Positions 24,785-34,055 of a stretch of 42,724 bases of DNA are shown in pieces. The stretch comes from Meiothermus sp. Its GTDB lineage: Bacteria > Deinococcota > Deinococci > Deinococcales > Thermaceae. The notes below the pieces were generated by a model that made no database searches, was not told the origin of the DNA, and saw only the letters and a list, made by a program, of their open reading frames with translations. Each line of letters opens with the position of its first letter. Positions within the stretch are counted from its first letter, which is position 1. Both the position numbers and the translations under genes were made by a program. The DNA is taken from assembly GCF_025060375.1 (NCBI RefSeq), contig NZ_JANXCG010000045.1, positions 1 through 42,724 of the forward strand. The letters run 5' to 3'.

Positions 24785-26170
24785 TCAGAAATTCAGGCCC
24801 AGGCTCATGGCAATACCAAAGACGGTGTGGCCCACGAGGGGGGCGCGGTGGGTGGTGAGGGCGGCGTCCAGGCTGAAGCCAGGGCCTGTCACACCTGCTC
24901 CTAGACCGATGCGGAAACCATCGTCAAAGCCCAGTCCAGCCCGGAAGCGGCCTGGCCCCAGGGCGTATTCTCCGCCGATGCGGCCGTAGAGGCGGGTTTC
25001 GTAGCCTAGGTCGCCCCCCAGGGTGAGCTGGCCCATTTCCAGGGGTACCTTGGTGGCGGCGTTTAGGAAGAAGGCCGGCACAAAGCCGAAGCTGCTGCGC
25101 TCGGCCTGGGCTGAGGTGGGACTGGAGCTGCCGTTCCAGACCAGCTCGGTTCCGCTCCAGCGAGCGAAGCCCAGCAGGTTTCGGATGCCGAGCCCTACGG
25201 TAACCCCCCGCGCCTCGGCCACCACCCCCAGGTCGGCCCGCAGGCCAAAGCCGTTTCCGTTGCCCGGGTAGGTGTAGAAGATGCTCCCGCGGTAGACGGG
25301 GGGTTGGTTGGGGTCAATCTGCCCCTGGGCGTCGGTCTGCAGACCCACGCTGAGGTTGCTCTCAAGGTAGGACAGGCCGTAGAACCCCTCGCCGCGGCCA
25401 CCCGTGTACAGGCGGACCCTGCCCAGTTCGGGAATGGGTAGCTCGGGCAGCCGGGTGGCGTAACCAAAGCTCAGGCCTACCCCAGACAGGCCGCTGGCGT
25501 TTAGGGTTACGGCGTACTCGGTGTTGGGTTGGAGGCTACCCGCTGCTAGTGCTTGGCGCAGGGCGCTGTTGGGGGAGAGGGCCAGCCCAAAGCCGCCCGC
25601 ATAGGGGCCCAGCTCGAGGTACAGGCTGCCCTCCTGCAACAGGGGTATGCGAAACAGGGGCGCAGGCGTAAGGGCCACGCTCGAGGCTACCCCGATGGTC
25701 CTGCCCAGGCCTAAGTCAAGGTTGAGGGGCCGGCCCTGGTAGTCGGTGACCTGGATTCTCCCGGCCTCCACGATGATTTGAATCTCCGGGTAGCCGGTGT
25801 TGGGGTTGACAAAAGCAGTGGAGGAGGCGGGATTGATGAGAAGGCTGTTGATGTGGGTTAGCTGGTCGTAAAAGCTCAGGAAGTCAAAGGGGTTGCTGGG
25901 GTCGGAGAGGCTTTGGGGGTTTCGGAGAATGGGGATGGGGTTGCTCTCAGGACGCAGGAGAATCCCGAGTAGGCCCAGCGGTAGCTGGAATCCGGCTTCG
26001 CTGCCGTATACCCCCGCAGGGTAAGCAGCGTAGGCTGGGTTTAGATAGGCTGCCCCCGGCCCTGGGAGCACCAGCCCGGCCATTCCCAGGCTGCGCACCC
26101 CTTGGGCCAGCGAAAATCCGCTCATCAGAAAGAAAAGTCCTGCTAACCAAAGACGATGTCCGACGCGCAT
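24785..26170 (-). CDS. predicted outer-membrane beta-barrel protein, 461 aa
   Basis: Signal peptide (MRVGHRLWLAGLFFLMSGFSLAQ) followed by GVRSLGMAGLVLPGPGAAYLNPAYAA, a start typical of FadL/OmpP1- or TraF-like outer-membrane proteins, where a small plug precedes the barrel. The rest is rich in alternating hydrophobic and Gly/Tyr/Asn strands, with 12 or more candidate transmembrane strands (LYLELGPYAGGFGLAL, FRAGLGFDDGFRIGLGAGV). The C-terminal residue is Phe (MSLGLNF), the usual last-strand signal. Cargo is unknown. The gene is 26 bp after ruvC but has its own TACAAT box and no Shine-Dalgarno site. A lipoprotein gene follows 11 bp later. Confidence 0.78.
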   Translation of the reverse strand: MRVGHRLWLAGLFFLMSGFSLAQGVRSLGMAGLVLPGPGAAYLNPAYAAYPAGVYGSEAGFQLPLGLLGILLRPESNPIPILRNPQSLSDPSNPFDFLSFYDQLTHINSLLINPASSTAFVNPNTGYPEIQIIVEAGRIQVTDYQGRPLNLDLGLGRTIGVASSVALTPAPLFRIPLLQEGSLYLELGPYAGGFGLALSPNSALRQALAAGSLQPNTEYAVTLNASGLSGVGLSFGYATRLPELPIPELGRVRLYTGGRGEGFYGLSYLESNLSVGLQTDAQGQIDPNQPPVYRGSIFYTYPGNGNGFGLRADLGVVAEARGVTVGLGIRNLLGFARWSGTELVWNGSSSPTSAQAERSSFGFVPAFFLNAATKVPLEMGQLTLGGDLGYETRLYGRIGGEYALGPGRFRAGLGFDDGFRIGLGAGVTGPGFSLDAALTTHRAPLVGHTVFGIAMSLGLNF

Positions 26171-26179
26171 ACAGTGAAG

Positions 26180-26185
26180 ATTGTA
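26180..26185 (-). promoter_or_regulatory. -10 box for the outer-membrane protein gene (near leaderless)
   Basis: On the minus strand TACAAT is followed after 9 bases by the ATG at 26170, and no Shine-Dalgarno site is present. Expected transcript starts fall between 0 and 3 nt before the start codon. The -35 region overlaps ruvC and has no clear match. Confidence 0.45.
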
Positions 26186-26196
26186 AAACTAGCAGC

Positions 26197-26691
26197 TCAG
26201 CGCAGGGGTTCGTTTGACCTCAGGCGCTGGTGGAAGCAGTGGGTCAGGGCAATGGCCAGCGCGTCCGCTAGGTGGGTGGGTCTGGGCAGTGAGGGGAGCC
26301 CCAGGAGTGCCCGCACCATGTAGGCGATCTGCTGTTTGTCGGCGTTCCCGCTGCCCACAAGGGCCTGCTTGACCTGGGGTGGGCCGTAGCCATAGACCGG
26401 TATGGACATCTGGTCGGCCACCAAAAACACCACCCCCATAGCCCAGCCCACCTTGTAGGCCAGCTCGTTTTGCCGGTAGAAGAACTGTTCCTCTACCGAG
26501 ATAGCCTGGGGTTGGTAGAGGCGGGCGGCCTCGTACACAGCCCGGTAGAGTTTGCCAACCCGCTCAGGTGCGGGCTGGCCATGGGCGGTCTGGATAACCT
26601 GGCCGTGCAGCATCCGGTAGCGCTGGCCTGTTTGTTCCACCACGCCCAGGCCCAAGTTGGTGATGCCGGGGTCAATGCCGAGCACGACCAT
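26197..26691 (-). CDS. ruvC: crossover junction endodeoxyribonuclease RuvC
   Basis: Holliday-junction resolvase, 164 aa. The RNase-H-fold catalytic set is visible: Asp7 (LGIDPG), Glu67 (ISVEE), His140 and Asp143 (RPTHLADALA). The E. coli enzyme has Asp at the third position; His is the form known in Thermus thermophilus, and the spacing from the Glu is the same (73). The C-terminal blocks GYGPPQVKQALVGSGNADKQQ and VRALLGLP are standard. ATG 26691 follows ftsZ by 42 bp, so ruvC probably shares the division-cluster transcript. ruvA and ruvB are not adjacent. Confidence 0.95.
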   Translation of the reverse strand: MVVLGIDPGITNLGLGVVEQTGQRYRMLHGQVIQTAHGQPAPERVGKLYRAVYEAARLYQPQAISVEEQFFYRQNELAYKVGWAMGVVFLVADQMSIPVYGYGPPQVKQALVGSGNADKQQIAYMVRALLGLPSLPRPTHLADALAIALTHCFHQRLRSNEPLR

Positions 26692-26733
26692 TGGTCTGGC
26701 AGGCTCCCGCCTCCCCCGCAGCCCTGCGCCCCG

Positions 26734-27798
26734 TCAGTTGCCCCGTTTAGGGGGGTAGTCGCCATCCCCGTAGCGAATGAAGGCGGGAATCTCAAAGTTG
26801 CTGAGGTCCACGCCTGTGGTGGGGAAGTCAATGAGGCTGCGACCCTTGGGACCAGCTGTGACGGTGTTATCGTGGAAGCCGGTGGCAATCAGAATTACCC
26901 GCATCTCGTCTTGAGCCCGATTGTCGTAAGTGAGGCCGTAGAGTACGTCCACGTCCTCTACACCGGTGGCTTCGCGAATAAGCTCCACCACCTGGCTAGC
27001 CTCCATCAAGGAGATGTCCTCATCGCCAACTACATTGATGAGGAGCTTGTGAGCCCCTTCCACTGAGCGGTCTAGAAGGGGGCTTTGGATCGCTGATTGG
27101 GCGGCTTCCTGTACCTTATTTTCGCCGCGGCCCGCCCCGATGCCCATCAGGACCTGGCCGGCGTCCTTGAGCAGGGTGCGCACATCAGCGAAGTCTAGGT
27201 TAATCTGGCCCGGAAGGTTGATGACGTCGGTGATGCCCTTTACCCCGTGGTAGAGCACCCGGTCGGCAATCATGAAGGCGTCCTTGGCGGAGACCTTCTT
27301 ATCCAAAGCGGAGAGCAAGCGGTCGTTGGAGATGACCACCATGGCATCCACGTGCTCGCGAAGCCGCTTGATGCCCTCCTCGGCAGCCCGCATGCGGCGC
27401 GGCCCCTCCCAGCTAAAGGGTCGGGTGACCACCCCCAGGGTAAGGGCACCCAGGCTCCTGGCGATGCGGGCCACCACCGGGGCGCTGCCGGTCCCCGTGC
27501 CGCCGCCCATCCCCGCGGTGATGAAGACCATATCGGCGCCCTCCAGGTACTCCCCAATCAGCTCCTCAGCTTCCTGGGCGGCTTTTTCTCCAATCTCAGG
27601 GTTGGCCCCTGCACCCAAACCTCGGGTGAGCTTTTCACCGAGCTGGACACGTGTCTCAGCCAGGCTAGCCGAGAGCACCTGCGCGTCGGTGTTGGCAGCG
27701 ATGAACTCGACCCCGCTAAGGCCTGACTCAATCATGCGGTTTACCGCGTTGTTGCCAGCGCCGCCGAGTCCAATTACCTTAATCCGAACCTCGCCCAT
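26734..27798 (-). CDS. ftsZ: cell division protein FtsZ
   Basis: Tubulin-like GTPase, 354 aa, which forms the Z-ring at midcell. The N-terminal GTPase domain has [13 protein letters not shown] and the tubulin signature GGGTGTG (98-104); the T7 synergy loop is NLDFADVR. The C-terminal linker is short and ends in [12 protein letters not shown], which matches the conserved peptide that binds FtsA and other partners. The protein is at the short end of the family. ATG 27798 has an AAGGAG site 5 bases upstream and lies 10 bp after ftsA. Nothing in the sequence is damaged. Confidence 0.97.
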   Translation of the reverse strand: MGEVRIKVIGLGGAGNNAVNRMIESGLSGVEFIAANTDAQVLSASLAETRVQLGEKLTRGLGAGANPEIGEKAAQEAEELIGEYLEGADMVFITAGMGGGTGTGSAPVVARIARSLGALTLGVVTRPFSWEGPRRMRAAEEGIKRLREHVDAMVVISNDRLLSALDKKVSAKDAFMIADRVLYHGVKGITDVINLPGQINLDFADVRTLLKDAGQVLMGIGAGRGENKVQEAAQSAIQSPLLDRSVEGAHKLLINVVGDEDISLMEASQVVELIREATGVEDVDVLYGLTYDNRAQDEMRVILIATGFHDNTVTAGPKGRSLIDFPTTGVDLSNFEIPAFIRYGDGDYPPKRGN

Positions 27799-27808
27799 AA
27801 AAGCTCCT

Positions 27809-29071
27809 TCAGAAGAAATTTTTGAACATCCCCTTGATGCGCTCCCAGAGTCCGCTGGCTGTGCCCTCTGCGTTGGGCTGCGGTTTGCCGGAGGCGGGTT
27901 TGCGGGTGGGCCTCAGGCCCCGCGAAGAGGGAGTCTGTAGGGCTAGGCTGGCGGCATGCCGCACGAGGCCCACCGCGGTAGCGTGGGTGGGGGCGGCCAC
28001 CACATCGGCAAGCCCTTGCACCCCCAAGGGCTTGCCCATCCGCACCGGCAGGTTGAACTGCTTGCGGGCCAGCTCTTCCAAGCCTCGCACCATGCTACCT
28101 CCCCCGGTAAGGATTACCTTACCCACGGTGATTTCCAAAGGACCCAGGGCCTCGTCCACGCTTTGGCGGGCCAGGTGTAGGATTTCCCGCAGACGTGGGC
28201 GGATGATGCGGGCCAGCTCGGGCGCCTGATAGGAGACCTGGGTGGTGCCCTCCTGGCTGACCTCCAGCACCAGCTCTGGATCGGCCAGCTCCGGCAGGGC
28301 CGCGCCGTATTTTTTGGCCACCCTTTCGGCCTCCTCTACGGGAATTTGGAGCAGTTTGGCGATGTCTTGGGAGACGTGGTCGCCCCCCAGGGGAATCACC
28401 GCGGAGTGGGCCAGGCGTCCCTGCCGAAAGACCGCTACGTCGGTGGTACCACCGCCGATGTCCACTAGCATCACGGTCATGGAGAGCTCCTCCGGGGAGA
28501 GCACGGCCAGCCCCGAGGCGTAGGCCTGCAGCACCAGGCCTTCCACCTCGAGCCCCGCGTTCTCCACCGCCTTGCGCAGGTTGGCAAGGGGGCCTTTGCT
28601 CCCAGCGACCAGGTGCACGTCCACCTCCAGACGCACCCCGGCCATGCCGACGGGGTCGCGGATACCCTCCTGGCCGTCCACCCGGAAGTCCAGGGGCAGG
28701 GCGTGGATGAGCTCATAGTCTCCCTCAAAGGGGTAAGCCTTGGCCTGCTCAATGGCCCGCTCCACATCCGCGGGGGTGATCTGCTGTCCTCGCCGGATGG
28801 CTGCCAGGCCATGGCTGGTGACGCTGCGCACGTGGGCTCCAGCCACCCCCACCCAGACCCGCTCGGCCTTGACCCCGGCCACCCGCTCGGCCTGGAAAAT
28901 GGCCTGGCGGATGGACTCGGTGGTGCGCTCGAGGTTGGTCACAACCCCCCGCCGCAGGCCCTGGGAAGGGACGGTTCCCTCGCCGATAACGTCCAGGATG
29001 CCATCCGGCGAGAGTTCACCGATGACTGCGGTTACTTTGGTGGTTCCAACGTCCAAACCTACGAGAATCAT
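27809..29071 (-). CDS. ftsA: cell division protein FtsA
   Basis: Actin-like ATPase, 420 aa, that anchors FtsZ to the membrane and recruits later division proteins. Phosphate-1 motif [15 protein letters not shown] at the N-terminus, phosphate-2 [15 protein letters not shown] and adenosine motif [11 protein letters not shown] are visible. The C-terminus ends in an amphipathic stretch ([14 protein letters not shown]) that fits the membrane-targeting helix. The frame is open 7 codons upstream, but ATG 29071 starts the conserved strand and overlaps the ftsQ stop by 4 bp (ATGA). ftsZ follows after 10 bp. Confidence 0.96.
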   Translation of the reverse strand: MILVGLDVGTTKVTAVIGELSPDGILDVIGEGTVPSQGLRRGVVTNLERTTESIRQAIFQAERVAGVKAERVWVGVAGAHVRSVTSHGLAAIRRGQQITPADVERAIEQAKAYPFEGDYELIHALPLDFRVDGQEGIRDPVGMAGVRLEVDVHLVAGSKGPLANLRKAVENAGLEVEGLVLQAYASGLAVLSPEELSMTVMLVDIGGGTTDVAVFRQGRLAHSAVIPLGGDHVSQDIAKLLQIPVEEAERVAKKYGAALPELADPELVLEVSQEGTTQVSYQAPELARIIRPRLREILHLARQSVDEALGPLEITVGKVILTGGGSMVRGLEELARKQFNLPVRMGKPLGVQGLADVVAAPTHATAVGLVRHAASLALQTPSSRGLRPTRKPASGKPQPNAEGTASGLWERIKGMFKNFF

Positions 29072-29718
29072 CGGCGAGCACTCACCCCCCAAGAATACAC
29101 GTAGATGCGCTCGGCTCCAGACGGCCTAAGAGGGTTGGTGGCGGCACTTGGGCCTATTCTGCTGGCTTTGGCCCAATCTTGCAACTCCCTGACGTTTTTG
29201 GCCCATACTTTTAATTCCCCCTTCTCTACCTGATACCCCCCCACACCGAAGCGGATCCGCTCGGCATCGGGGAAAGTCTGCACCAGCAGGAGCAGATCGG
29301 CAAGGGGAGCTTGGCCCTGGCCCAAGAGGAGTGGGGCCCGCTGGGGGGCCCCAGGCAGGAGCACCCCGTCGGCGCTCAGCCCGTAGAGTTCTGGGCCCAG
29401 CCGCAGGCTGGCGATGGGCTCGCGCTCCTCCAGCACGATGCGCAGCCGCCCAGGCGCTGGGCGCTCGAGCCGAGCCGCCTTGACCCAGGGATTCTGCAGC
29501 AGGGGCTGAAGCTGCTGGGGCCGGGCCCAAAGCCAAGGGGAGCCCACCTCGAGCCCGGTCACCTGCCGAACGTAACCAGGGGAAAGCTGTCGGTTGCCCA
29601 CCACCTCAACCTCCTCCACCGGAAGGGCCACTCGGGAACCGACGGCCAAAGAGGCCATCAGCAAAAGCCCCAACAACGCCCTAAGGGCTAGGGAACCACG
29701 CCCTCTGCTCTCCCTCAT
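29068..29718 (-). CDS. ftsQ: cell division protein FtsQ (POTRA domain)
   Basis: Bitopic division protein, 216 aa, linking cytoplasmic and periplasmic parts of the divisome. Short basic N-terminus, one membrane helix (about 11-30), then a POTRA domain (VEEVEVVGNRQLSPGYVRQ) and an FtsQ beta-domain (RLRIVLEEREPIASL, YGLSADGVLLPG). The call is supported by its place between murB and ftsA. It overlaps murB by 4 bp at its start and ftsA by 4 bp at its end. The C-terminal tail beyond about residue 190 (PSAATNPLRPSGAERIYVYS) is not obviously conserved. Confidence 0.9.
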   Translation of the reverse strand: MRESRGRGSLALRALLGLLLMASLAVGSRVALPVEEVEVVGNRQLSPGYVRQVTGLEVGSPWLWARPQQLQPLLQNPWVKAARLERPAPGRLRIVLEEREPIASLRLGPELYGLSADGVLLPGAPQRAPLLLGQGQAPLADLLLLVQTFPDAERIRFGVGGYQVEKGELKVWAKNVRELQDWAKASRIGPSAATNPLRPSGAERIYVYSWGVSARR

Positions 29719-30548
29719 GGCACTACCTCCGCTTGAGGCTCAATTTCCCCCCATATCTCCCACTCCACCTCCAGCGGCAGCACCGCCTGCACCTTCTTGA
29801 TAAGGCCGTACATATCCGCTGCGGTGGCCCCGCCCAGGTTGATGAGAAAGTTGCCGTGTTCGTGGCTGATCATGGCCCGCCCTACGGTGGTGCCCTTCAG
29901 GCCTGCAGCATCGATCATCCGTCCGGCCGAGTCGCCGGGGGGGTTTTTGAAGGCGCACCCTGCGCTTTTCCGCTTGGGCTGACCCTTTCGCGCCGCGTCT
30001 ACCAGGGCGATCCGCGCCCGCACTGCTTCAGGAGAGGCCATGGACAGCCTGAGCCTGACCCGTGTCACGATACCCCCTTCGGGCAGCCGGGAGCCTCGGT
30101 AGGTGAAGCCGAGTTCGTGGGGCTGGTAGACGTGTAAGCCGCCATCGTGGAAGATTTCCACTTCTGCGAGCGCTCCGCTCATCTCCCCGAAGCGGGTACC
30201 CGCGTTCATCTTGACCGCTCCTCCTACCTGGGCCGGGACCCCATAGAGTCCCTCCAGCCCCGAAAGCCCCAGCCGGGCTGCCGCCTGGACCAGGCTGGGC
30301 ACCATTGCTCCGGCCCCTACCCAGCCCGAGAGGTCAGGGTTCCACTGGGCAAACTCCCCGGCCAGCCGGATAACCCGCTCAGCCACCCCTCCATCGGCCA
30401 CCAGCAGGTTGGAACCGTTGCCCAGCACGCGGTAGGGGGCCTCGGTGGCCCGCTTGAGGTCGTCCAGGGTTTCCACCGTCCAGACCTCGGCCTCTCCCCC
30501 CACCCCAAGGGTGGTAAGCCGGGCCATGGGCAGCCGTTCTACCCTCAC
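29715..30548 (-). CDS. murB: UDP-N-acetylenolpyruvoylglucosamine reductase
   Basis: MurB, 277 aa, FAD-dependent enzyme that makes UDP-MurNAc. Visible blocks: FAD-binding VLGNGSNLLV (41-50), GLYGVPAQVGGAVKMNAG, YRGSRLP, and the catalytic loop SAGCAFKNPPGDSAGRMID (195-213). At the position where most MurB proteins have the proton-donating Ser, Cys198 is present. The C-terminus keeps EVEWEIWGE. The length and the lack of a third large domain fit type II MurB. GTG start in a GTGA overlap with murC; the stop overlaps ftsQ by 4 bp. Confidence 0.94.
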   Translation of the reverse strand: MRVERLPMARLTTLGVGGEAEVWTVETLDDLKRATEAPYRVLGNGSNLLVADGGVAERVIRLAGEFAQWNPDLSGWVGAGAMVPSLVQAAARLGLSGLEGLYGVPAQVGGAVKMNAGTRFGEMSGALAEVEIFHDGGLHVYQPHELGFTYRGSRLPEGGIVTRVRLRLSMASPEAVRARIALVDAARKGQPKRKSAGCAFKNPPGDSAGRMIDAAGLKGTTVGRAMISHEHGNFLINLGGATAADMYGLIKKVQAVLPLEVEWEIWGEIEPQAEVVP

Positions 30549-31918
30549 ACCGCCTCCTTCTCCGTTGCGAGCAGGCGTCCCAGCCTGGAGACGTTCCCAG
30601 CCCCAATCGTCAGGATAAGCTGCCCAGGGGCAGCGCTCCTGCGCAGGTAGCCCAGGGCCTCATCCCAGCTGCAGTAGCGGGCCTTTTTCCCCTGGGCCTT
30701 TAGGTGGGCCACGATGCCTTCTGCAATCTGGGCGCTGCTGAGCTGAAGCGGGGTTTCCCCTGCGCTGTAGACGTCCAGGATAATTGCCTCGTCGGCCAGC
30801 TCCAAAGCCCGGGCATAGAGCGGCCACTCCTGTTCGCTGCGCCCAAAGCGGTGGGGTTGGAAGACGGCCCGCACCTGAAGGCCGGTGCGGCGGGCGGCCT
30901 GCAGGAGGGCCTGAAGCTTGGTGGCATTGTGGGCGTAATCGTCTACGATCAGAGCGCCGTTGAGCTCACCCAGGCGTTCGAAGCGACGGGCGGCGCCGGT
31001 GTACCGGGCCAGCCCCTCCTGTACCGCCCCAAAGGGCAGCCCAGCCACCAGCGCTGCGCAGGCTGCGGCCAGGGCGTTGGCGATGTTGTGCTCACCCGGC
31101 ACCTGGAGGAACACCTGGCCCAGGGGCCTGCCCTTCCAAACCAGGGTGAAGCGGCTGCTGAAGGCCTCCAGGCCTATATCTTGGGCACGGCAGTCGCCTT
31201 CGGTCAGGCCGAAGCGGCTTCTGGGGTAGCCCTGGGTGAGCTTCTCCAGCAGGCCCCAGCGGGGGTCCCCGTTGTAGACCACGTGCCCAGCCCGGCTGGC
31301 GAAGGCGCGCATGGCCTCTCGGAGGGCCTCAAAGGAGCTGTGGTAGTTAGGCCGGGCTGTGCCGTCCGGAGAGACGTGGTCGGCCTCCAGGTTGGTAATC
31401 ACCGCCACGTCCAGGCTGAGGAAGCGGAAAAGGGGGTCGGACTCGTCTATCTCAGCGATGCGGTAGCGGCCCTGCCCAGCCCTGACGCTTCCCCCCAAAG
31501 GGCCGTACTCTGCGCCCAGCAGCACCGTGGGGTCGGCCTGGGCAGCTTGGAAGATGCTGTAGAGCATGGCGGTGGTGCTGGTCTTGCCGTGGGAACCGGT
31601 TACCCCCAGGCTAAAGCCGCCCTTCAGGATTTCGGCCACCACCTGGATCCGCCGCCAGACTGGGAGGCCCAGGGCTCGAGCCGCCCTTACCTCCGGCTCA
31701 TCCTCAGGAATGGCGGTGGAGGCCACCAGGATGTCTACCCCCTCCAGGTGGGCCGGGCTGTGCCCTTGGTAGACCCGGATCCCCTCCCGCTCTAGGGCCT
31801 GGGTGAGTTCGGAGCTGTGCTGGTCGCAGCCGCTCACCCGGTGGCCGTCCTCGCGCAGAAGGCGGGCCAGCCCGCTCATGCCAATTCCCCCGATCCCCAT
31901 CAGGTGATAGTGCCTCAC
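30545..31918 (-). CDS. murC: UDP-N-acetylmuramate--L-alanine ligase
   Basis: MurC, 457 aa, adds L-Ala to UDP-MurNAc using ATP. The N-terminal Rossmann-like domain starts HYHLMGIGGIGMSGLA, the central domain has the P-loop GVTGSHGKTSTT (105-116), ATNLEADH-like VITNLEADHVSPDG and PGEHNIANALAA, and the C-terminal domain has VDDYAHNATKLQALL and FQPHRFGRS. All Mur-ligase signature residues that I can place are present. ATG 31918 overlaps the murG stop by 4 bp and the gene end overlaps the murB start by 4 bp. Confidence 0.96.
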   Translation of the reverse strand: MRHYHLMGIGGIGMSGLARLLREDGHRVSGCDQHSSELTQALEREGIRVYQGHSPAHLEGVDILVASTAIPEDEPEVRAARALGLPVWRRIQVVAEILKGGFSLGVTGSHGKTSTTAMLYSIFQAAQADPTVLLGAEYGPLGGSVRAGQGRYRIAEIDESDPLFRFLSLDVAVITNLEADHVSPDGTARPNYHSSFEALREAMRAFASRAGHVVYNGDPRWGLLEKLTQGYPRSRFGLTEGDCRAQDIGLEAFSSRFTLVWKGRPLGQVFLQVPGEHNIANALAAACAALVAGLPFGAVQEGLARYTGAARRFERLGELNGALIVDDYAHNATKLQALLQAARRTGLQVRAVFQPHRFGRSEQEWPLYARALELADEAIILDVYSAGETPLQLSSAQIAEGIVAHLKAQGKKARYCSWDEALGYLRRSAAPGQLILTIGAGNVSRLGRLLATEKEAV

Positions 31919-32958
31919 ACTACCTCCAGCACTGCTTGGGCCAGCCGCTGAGCGGCTCCGGCAGGAGACAACCCTTTGAGTTTAGCGCGGATTTGGTCCC
32001 GCGTGGAGGGTTCCAGAAGGGCCTCCAGCTCTCGTTCGAACTCGGCCCAGGAGGAAAGCCGCCGGGCTGCGCCTTGCTCAGCATAGAAGCCCACGTTGGC
32101 CCACTGGGCCCCGCCGTCTAGGTGGCTTGGTAGGGGCACCCCCAGCACCGGCACCTGGTGGAAAGCGGCCTCGGCTAGGGTACCAGCCCCGCAACGGGCG
32201 ATGGCCAGGTCGGCCGCGCTCCAGGCCAGGGGGGCTTCCACATAGCCCCGGATGTGGTAGTGGGGTCTTTCCCTGGCCTTCATCTCCGCCTCCCAGCGGG
32301 GGCCGCACTGGTGCAGCACCTGCCAGTGGGAGAGGAGCGGGTAGAGCCGCCCGGGGAGTTCCCGGTTGAGCTCCTGGCTTCCCTGGCTGCCCCCCAGCAC
32401 CAGAAGGGTAGGGCGGTGTGGGTCCAGGCCCAGCCGGGCTCGAGCCTCCTCTGCAGGATAGGACTCTTCCCGCACTGGGTAGCCCACCACCTGGGCCTTG
32501 GCGGCTAGGGATGGGGGTAGCGCCATGGGGGTGGCTAGGGCGAGTCGCCGGGCCAGCCGGGCGAGGGCCTGATTGGCCAGCCCCAGTTTGGCGTTTTGCT
32601 CGTGAACCACCAAAGGAATTCGCTTCAAGGCAGCCACAAAGGCCACCGGGAAGCCCGCATACCCGCCCATGCTGAGCACCGCTTTGGGCCTCAGTTCCCC
32701 CACGATCCGTTGAGCAGCCCCAAGCCCCCGCAGGAGCTTCAGGGCCTCCTTCGGGCGCAGGGCATCGCGGCTGAGCTTGCCGGCAGGGATGAGGTGGTAG
32801 GGCAGGCCGCTCCTGGGGAGCACCCGCTCCTCCAAGCCGCCCAGCGCCCCCACGTAGACCACCGCCAAACCCGCCTCCAACAAGGCCCGGGCGGCCGCCA
32901 GCCCCGGGTACAGGTGGCCGCCGGTGCCACCCCCAGTCACCACCACCTCCGCCTTCAC
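31915..32958 (-). CDS. murG: undecaprenyldiphospho-muramoylpentapeptide beta-N-acetylglucosaminyltransferase
   Basis: MurG, 347 aa, transfers GlcNAc to lipid I to give lipid II at the inner membrane face. N-terminal GGGTGGH (9-15) lies in the lipid-I side loop, with SMGGYAGFPVAF and VVHEQNAKLGLAN following. The C-terminal UDP-GlcNAc site has LVLGGSQGSQELN, ARCGAGTLAEAAFHQVPVLGVP and SHLDGGAQWANVGF. A frame continues upstream for 88 codons but is out of phase with the true ftsW gene; GTG 32958 overlaps the ftsW stop (GTGA) and has GGAGG 7 bases before it. Confidence 0.95.
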   Translation of the reverse strand: MKAEVVVTGGGTGGHLYPGLAAARALLEAGLAVVYVGALGGLEERVLPRSGLPYHLIPAGKLSRDALRPKEALKLLRGLGAAQRIVGELRPKAVLSMGGYAGFPVAFVAALKRIPLVVHEQNAKLGLANQALARLARRLALATPMALPPSLAAKAQVVGYPVREESYPAEEARARLGLDPHRPTLLVLGGSQGSQELNRELPGRLYPLLSHWQVLHQCGPRWEAEMKARERPHYHIRGYVEAPLAWSAADLAIARCGAGTLAEAAFHQVPVLGVPLPSHLDGGAQWANVGFYAEQGAARRLSSWAEFERELEALLEPSTRDQIRAKLKGLSPAGAAQRLAQAVLEVV

Positions 32959-34055
32959 AGCCGAACCTCCTTGGGGGTCTGGGCGAAGGCCTGCCGCGCG
33001 AGGCCGTGCAGCAGCCCCATGGCCACCCCGGCCATGAGCATGGCGTTGCCCCCTACGCTGACCAGGGGCAGCGGGGAGCCCCCAATGGGGAGCATACCCA
33101 GTACGGCCGCGATGTTGAGCGCGGCCTGCAAGCAGAGGTAGAGGGTTAGGCCCAGGGCCAAGACGCTCAGGGAACCCTCGAGGTGGGCCGCAATCTGCAG
33201 GCCTCGGGCGAGGATCAGCCACCAGGCCAGCAACAGCATGCCCCCTGCCAGCCAGCCCCCAGCCCAGATGATGGAGGCCAGAATGAAGTCGTTGTGGGAT
33301 TCCGGCAGGTTGGGCATCCGGGCACCTGCGCCTTGGCCGAAGAGTCCCGCGTTGACGATCACTTTGTGGGCCTGGGTGATTTGATAAAGAGGACCCCGCG
33401 TGAGTTCAGGGGTGAGCTCAGCCACCCGGCCGCCCACGTAGGTCTGCCATCCGGAGAACCGCTCGTGGGCCTTCTCAAGCCGCTCCACGAAGACCCCAGA
33501 AAAGGCCAACAGGACCAGGCTGCCCGCAAACATAACGGCCAGCAGCCGCCGGGTAGGTACGCCGATGGCGAAGAGAAGCAGGCCTGCTAGGAAGAGCAGG
33601 AACAGGGCGGTGTCCAGGTCAGGCGAGATGAGGATCAGGGTGGAGGCCAGAACGATGGCTGTTACCGGGCCGATGATGGGGTAGTCGGCGGGCTTCTGGT
33701 GAAAGAAGGCGGCCAGATAGAGGGGGACCGCGAGTTTGGCCAGCTCGGAGGGCTGGAGGTTGAACCCAACCCCGGGGAGGTCGATGAAACGCCGCTCGCT
33801 GCCCGGGCCGAATCCGATGACCAGGTTTAGCCCCAGCAGGGCCAGGGTCAGCAGGAAGAAGGGTCGGGCCGTCCAGAGGGCCCAGCGGGGGTGGAGCCGC
33901 GAGACCAGCAGGGTGAGGCCTAGGGCCAGGAGCATGTTGCGCAGGTTCTCCAGGCTGTGCGCCTCCCGCACGCCCCGCATCCCGTCTGCGGCGGCTACCC
34001 CCAGCGCCGACAGCGCGAAGAGCAGAAGCTGGGCCAGCAGCAGGATGCTATCCAC
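32955..34055 (-). CDS. ftsW: SEDS-family division protein FtsW
   Basis: SEDS glycosyltransferase, 366 aa, with about ten membrane helices; polymerises lipid II together with FtsI. Family blocks: FNLQPSELAKLAVPLYLAAF, SPDLDTALFLL, GRVAELTPELTRGPLYQ, PNLPESHNDFILASI, and GMLPIGGSPLPLVSVGGNAM near the C-terminus. The open frame extends 78 codons upstream but there it only shadows murD. GTG 34055, with GGGAGG 5 bases upstream, overlaps the murD 3' end by 8 bp and gives an N-terminus that enters the first helix (VDSILLLAQLLLFAL). Placement next to murG and far from mreBCD favours FtsW over RodA. Confidence 0.93.
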   Translation of the reverse strand: MDSILLLAQLLLFALSALGVAAADGMRGVREAHSLENLRNMLLALGLTLLVSRLHPRWALWTARPFFLLTLALLGLNLVIGFGPGSERRFIDLPGVGFNLQPSELAKLAVPLYLAAFFHQKPADYPIIGPVTAIVLASTLILISPDLDTALFLLFLAGLLLFAIGVPTRRLLAVMFAGSLVLLAFSGVFVERLEKAHERFSGWQTYVGGRVAELTPELTRGPLYQITQAHKVIVNAGLFGQGAGARMPNLPESHNDFILASIIWAGGWLAGGMLLLAWWLILARGLQIAAHLEGSLSVLALGLTLYLCLQAALNIAAVLGMLPIGGSPLPLVSVGGNAMLMAGVAMGLLHGLARQAFAQTPKEVRL

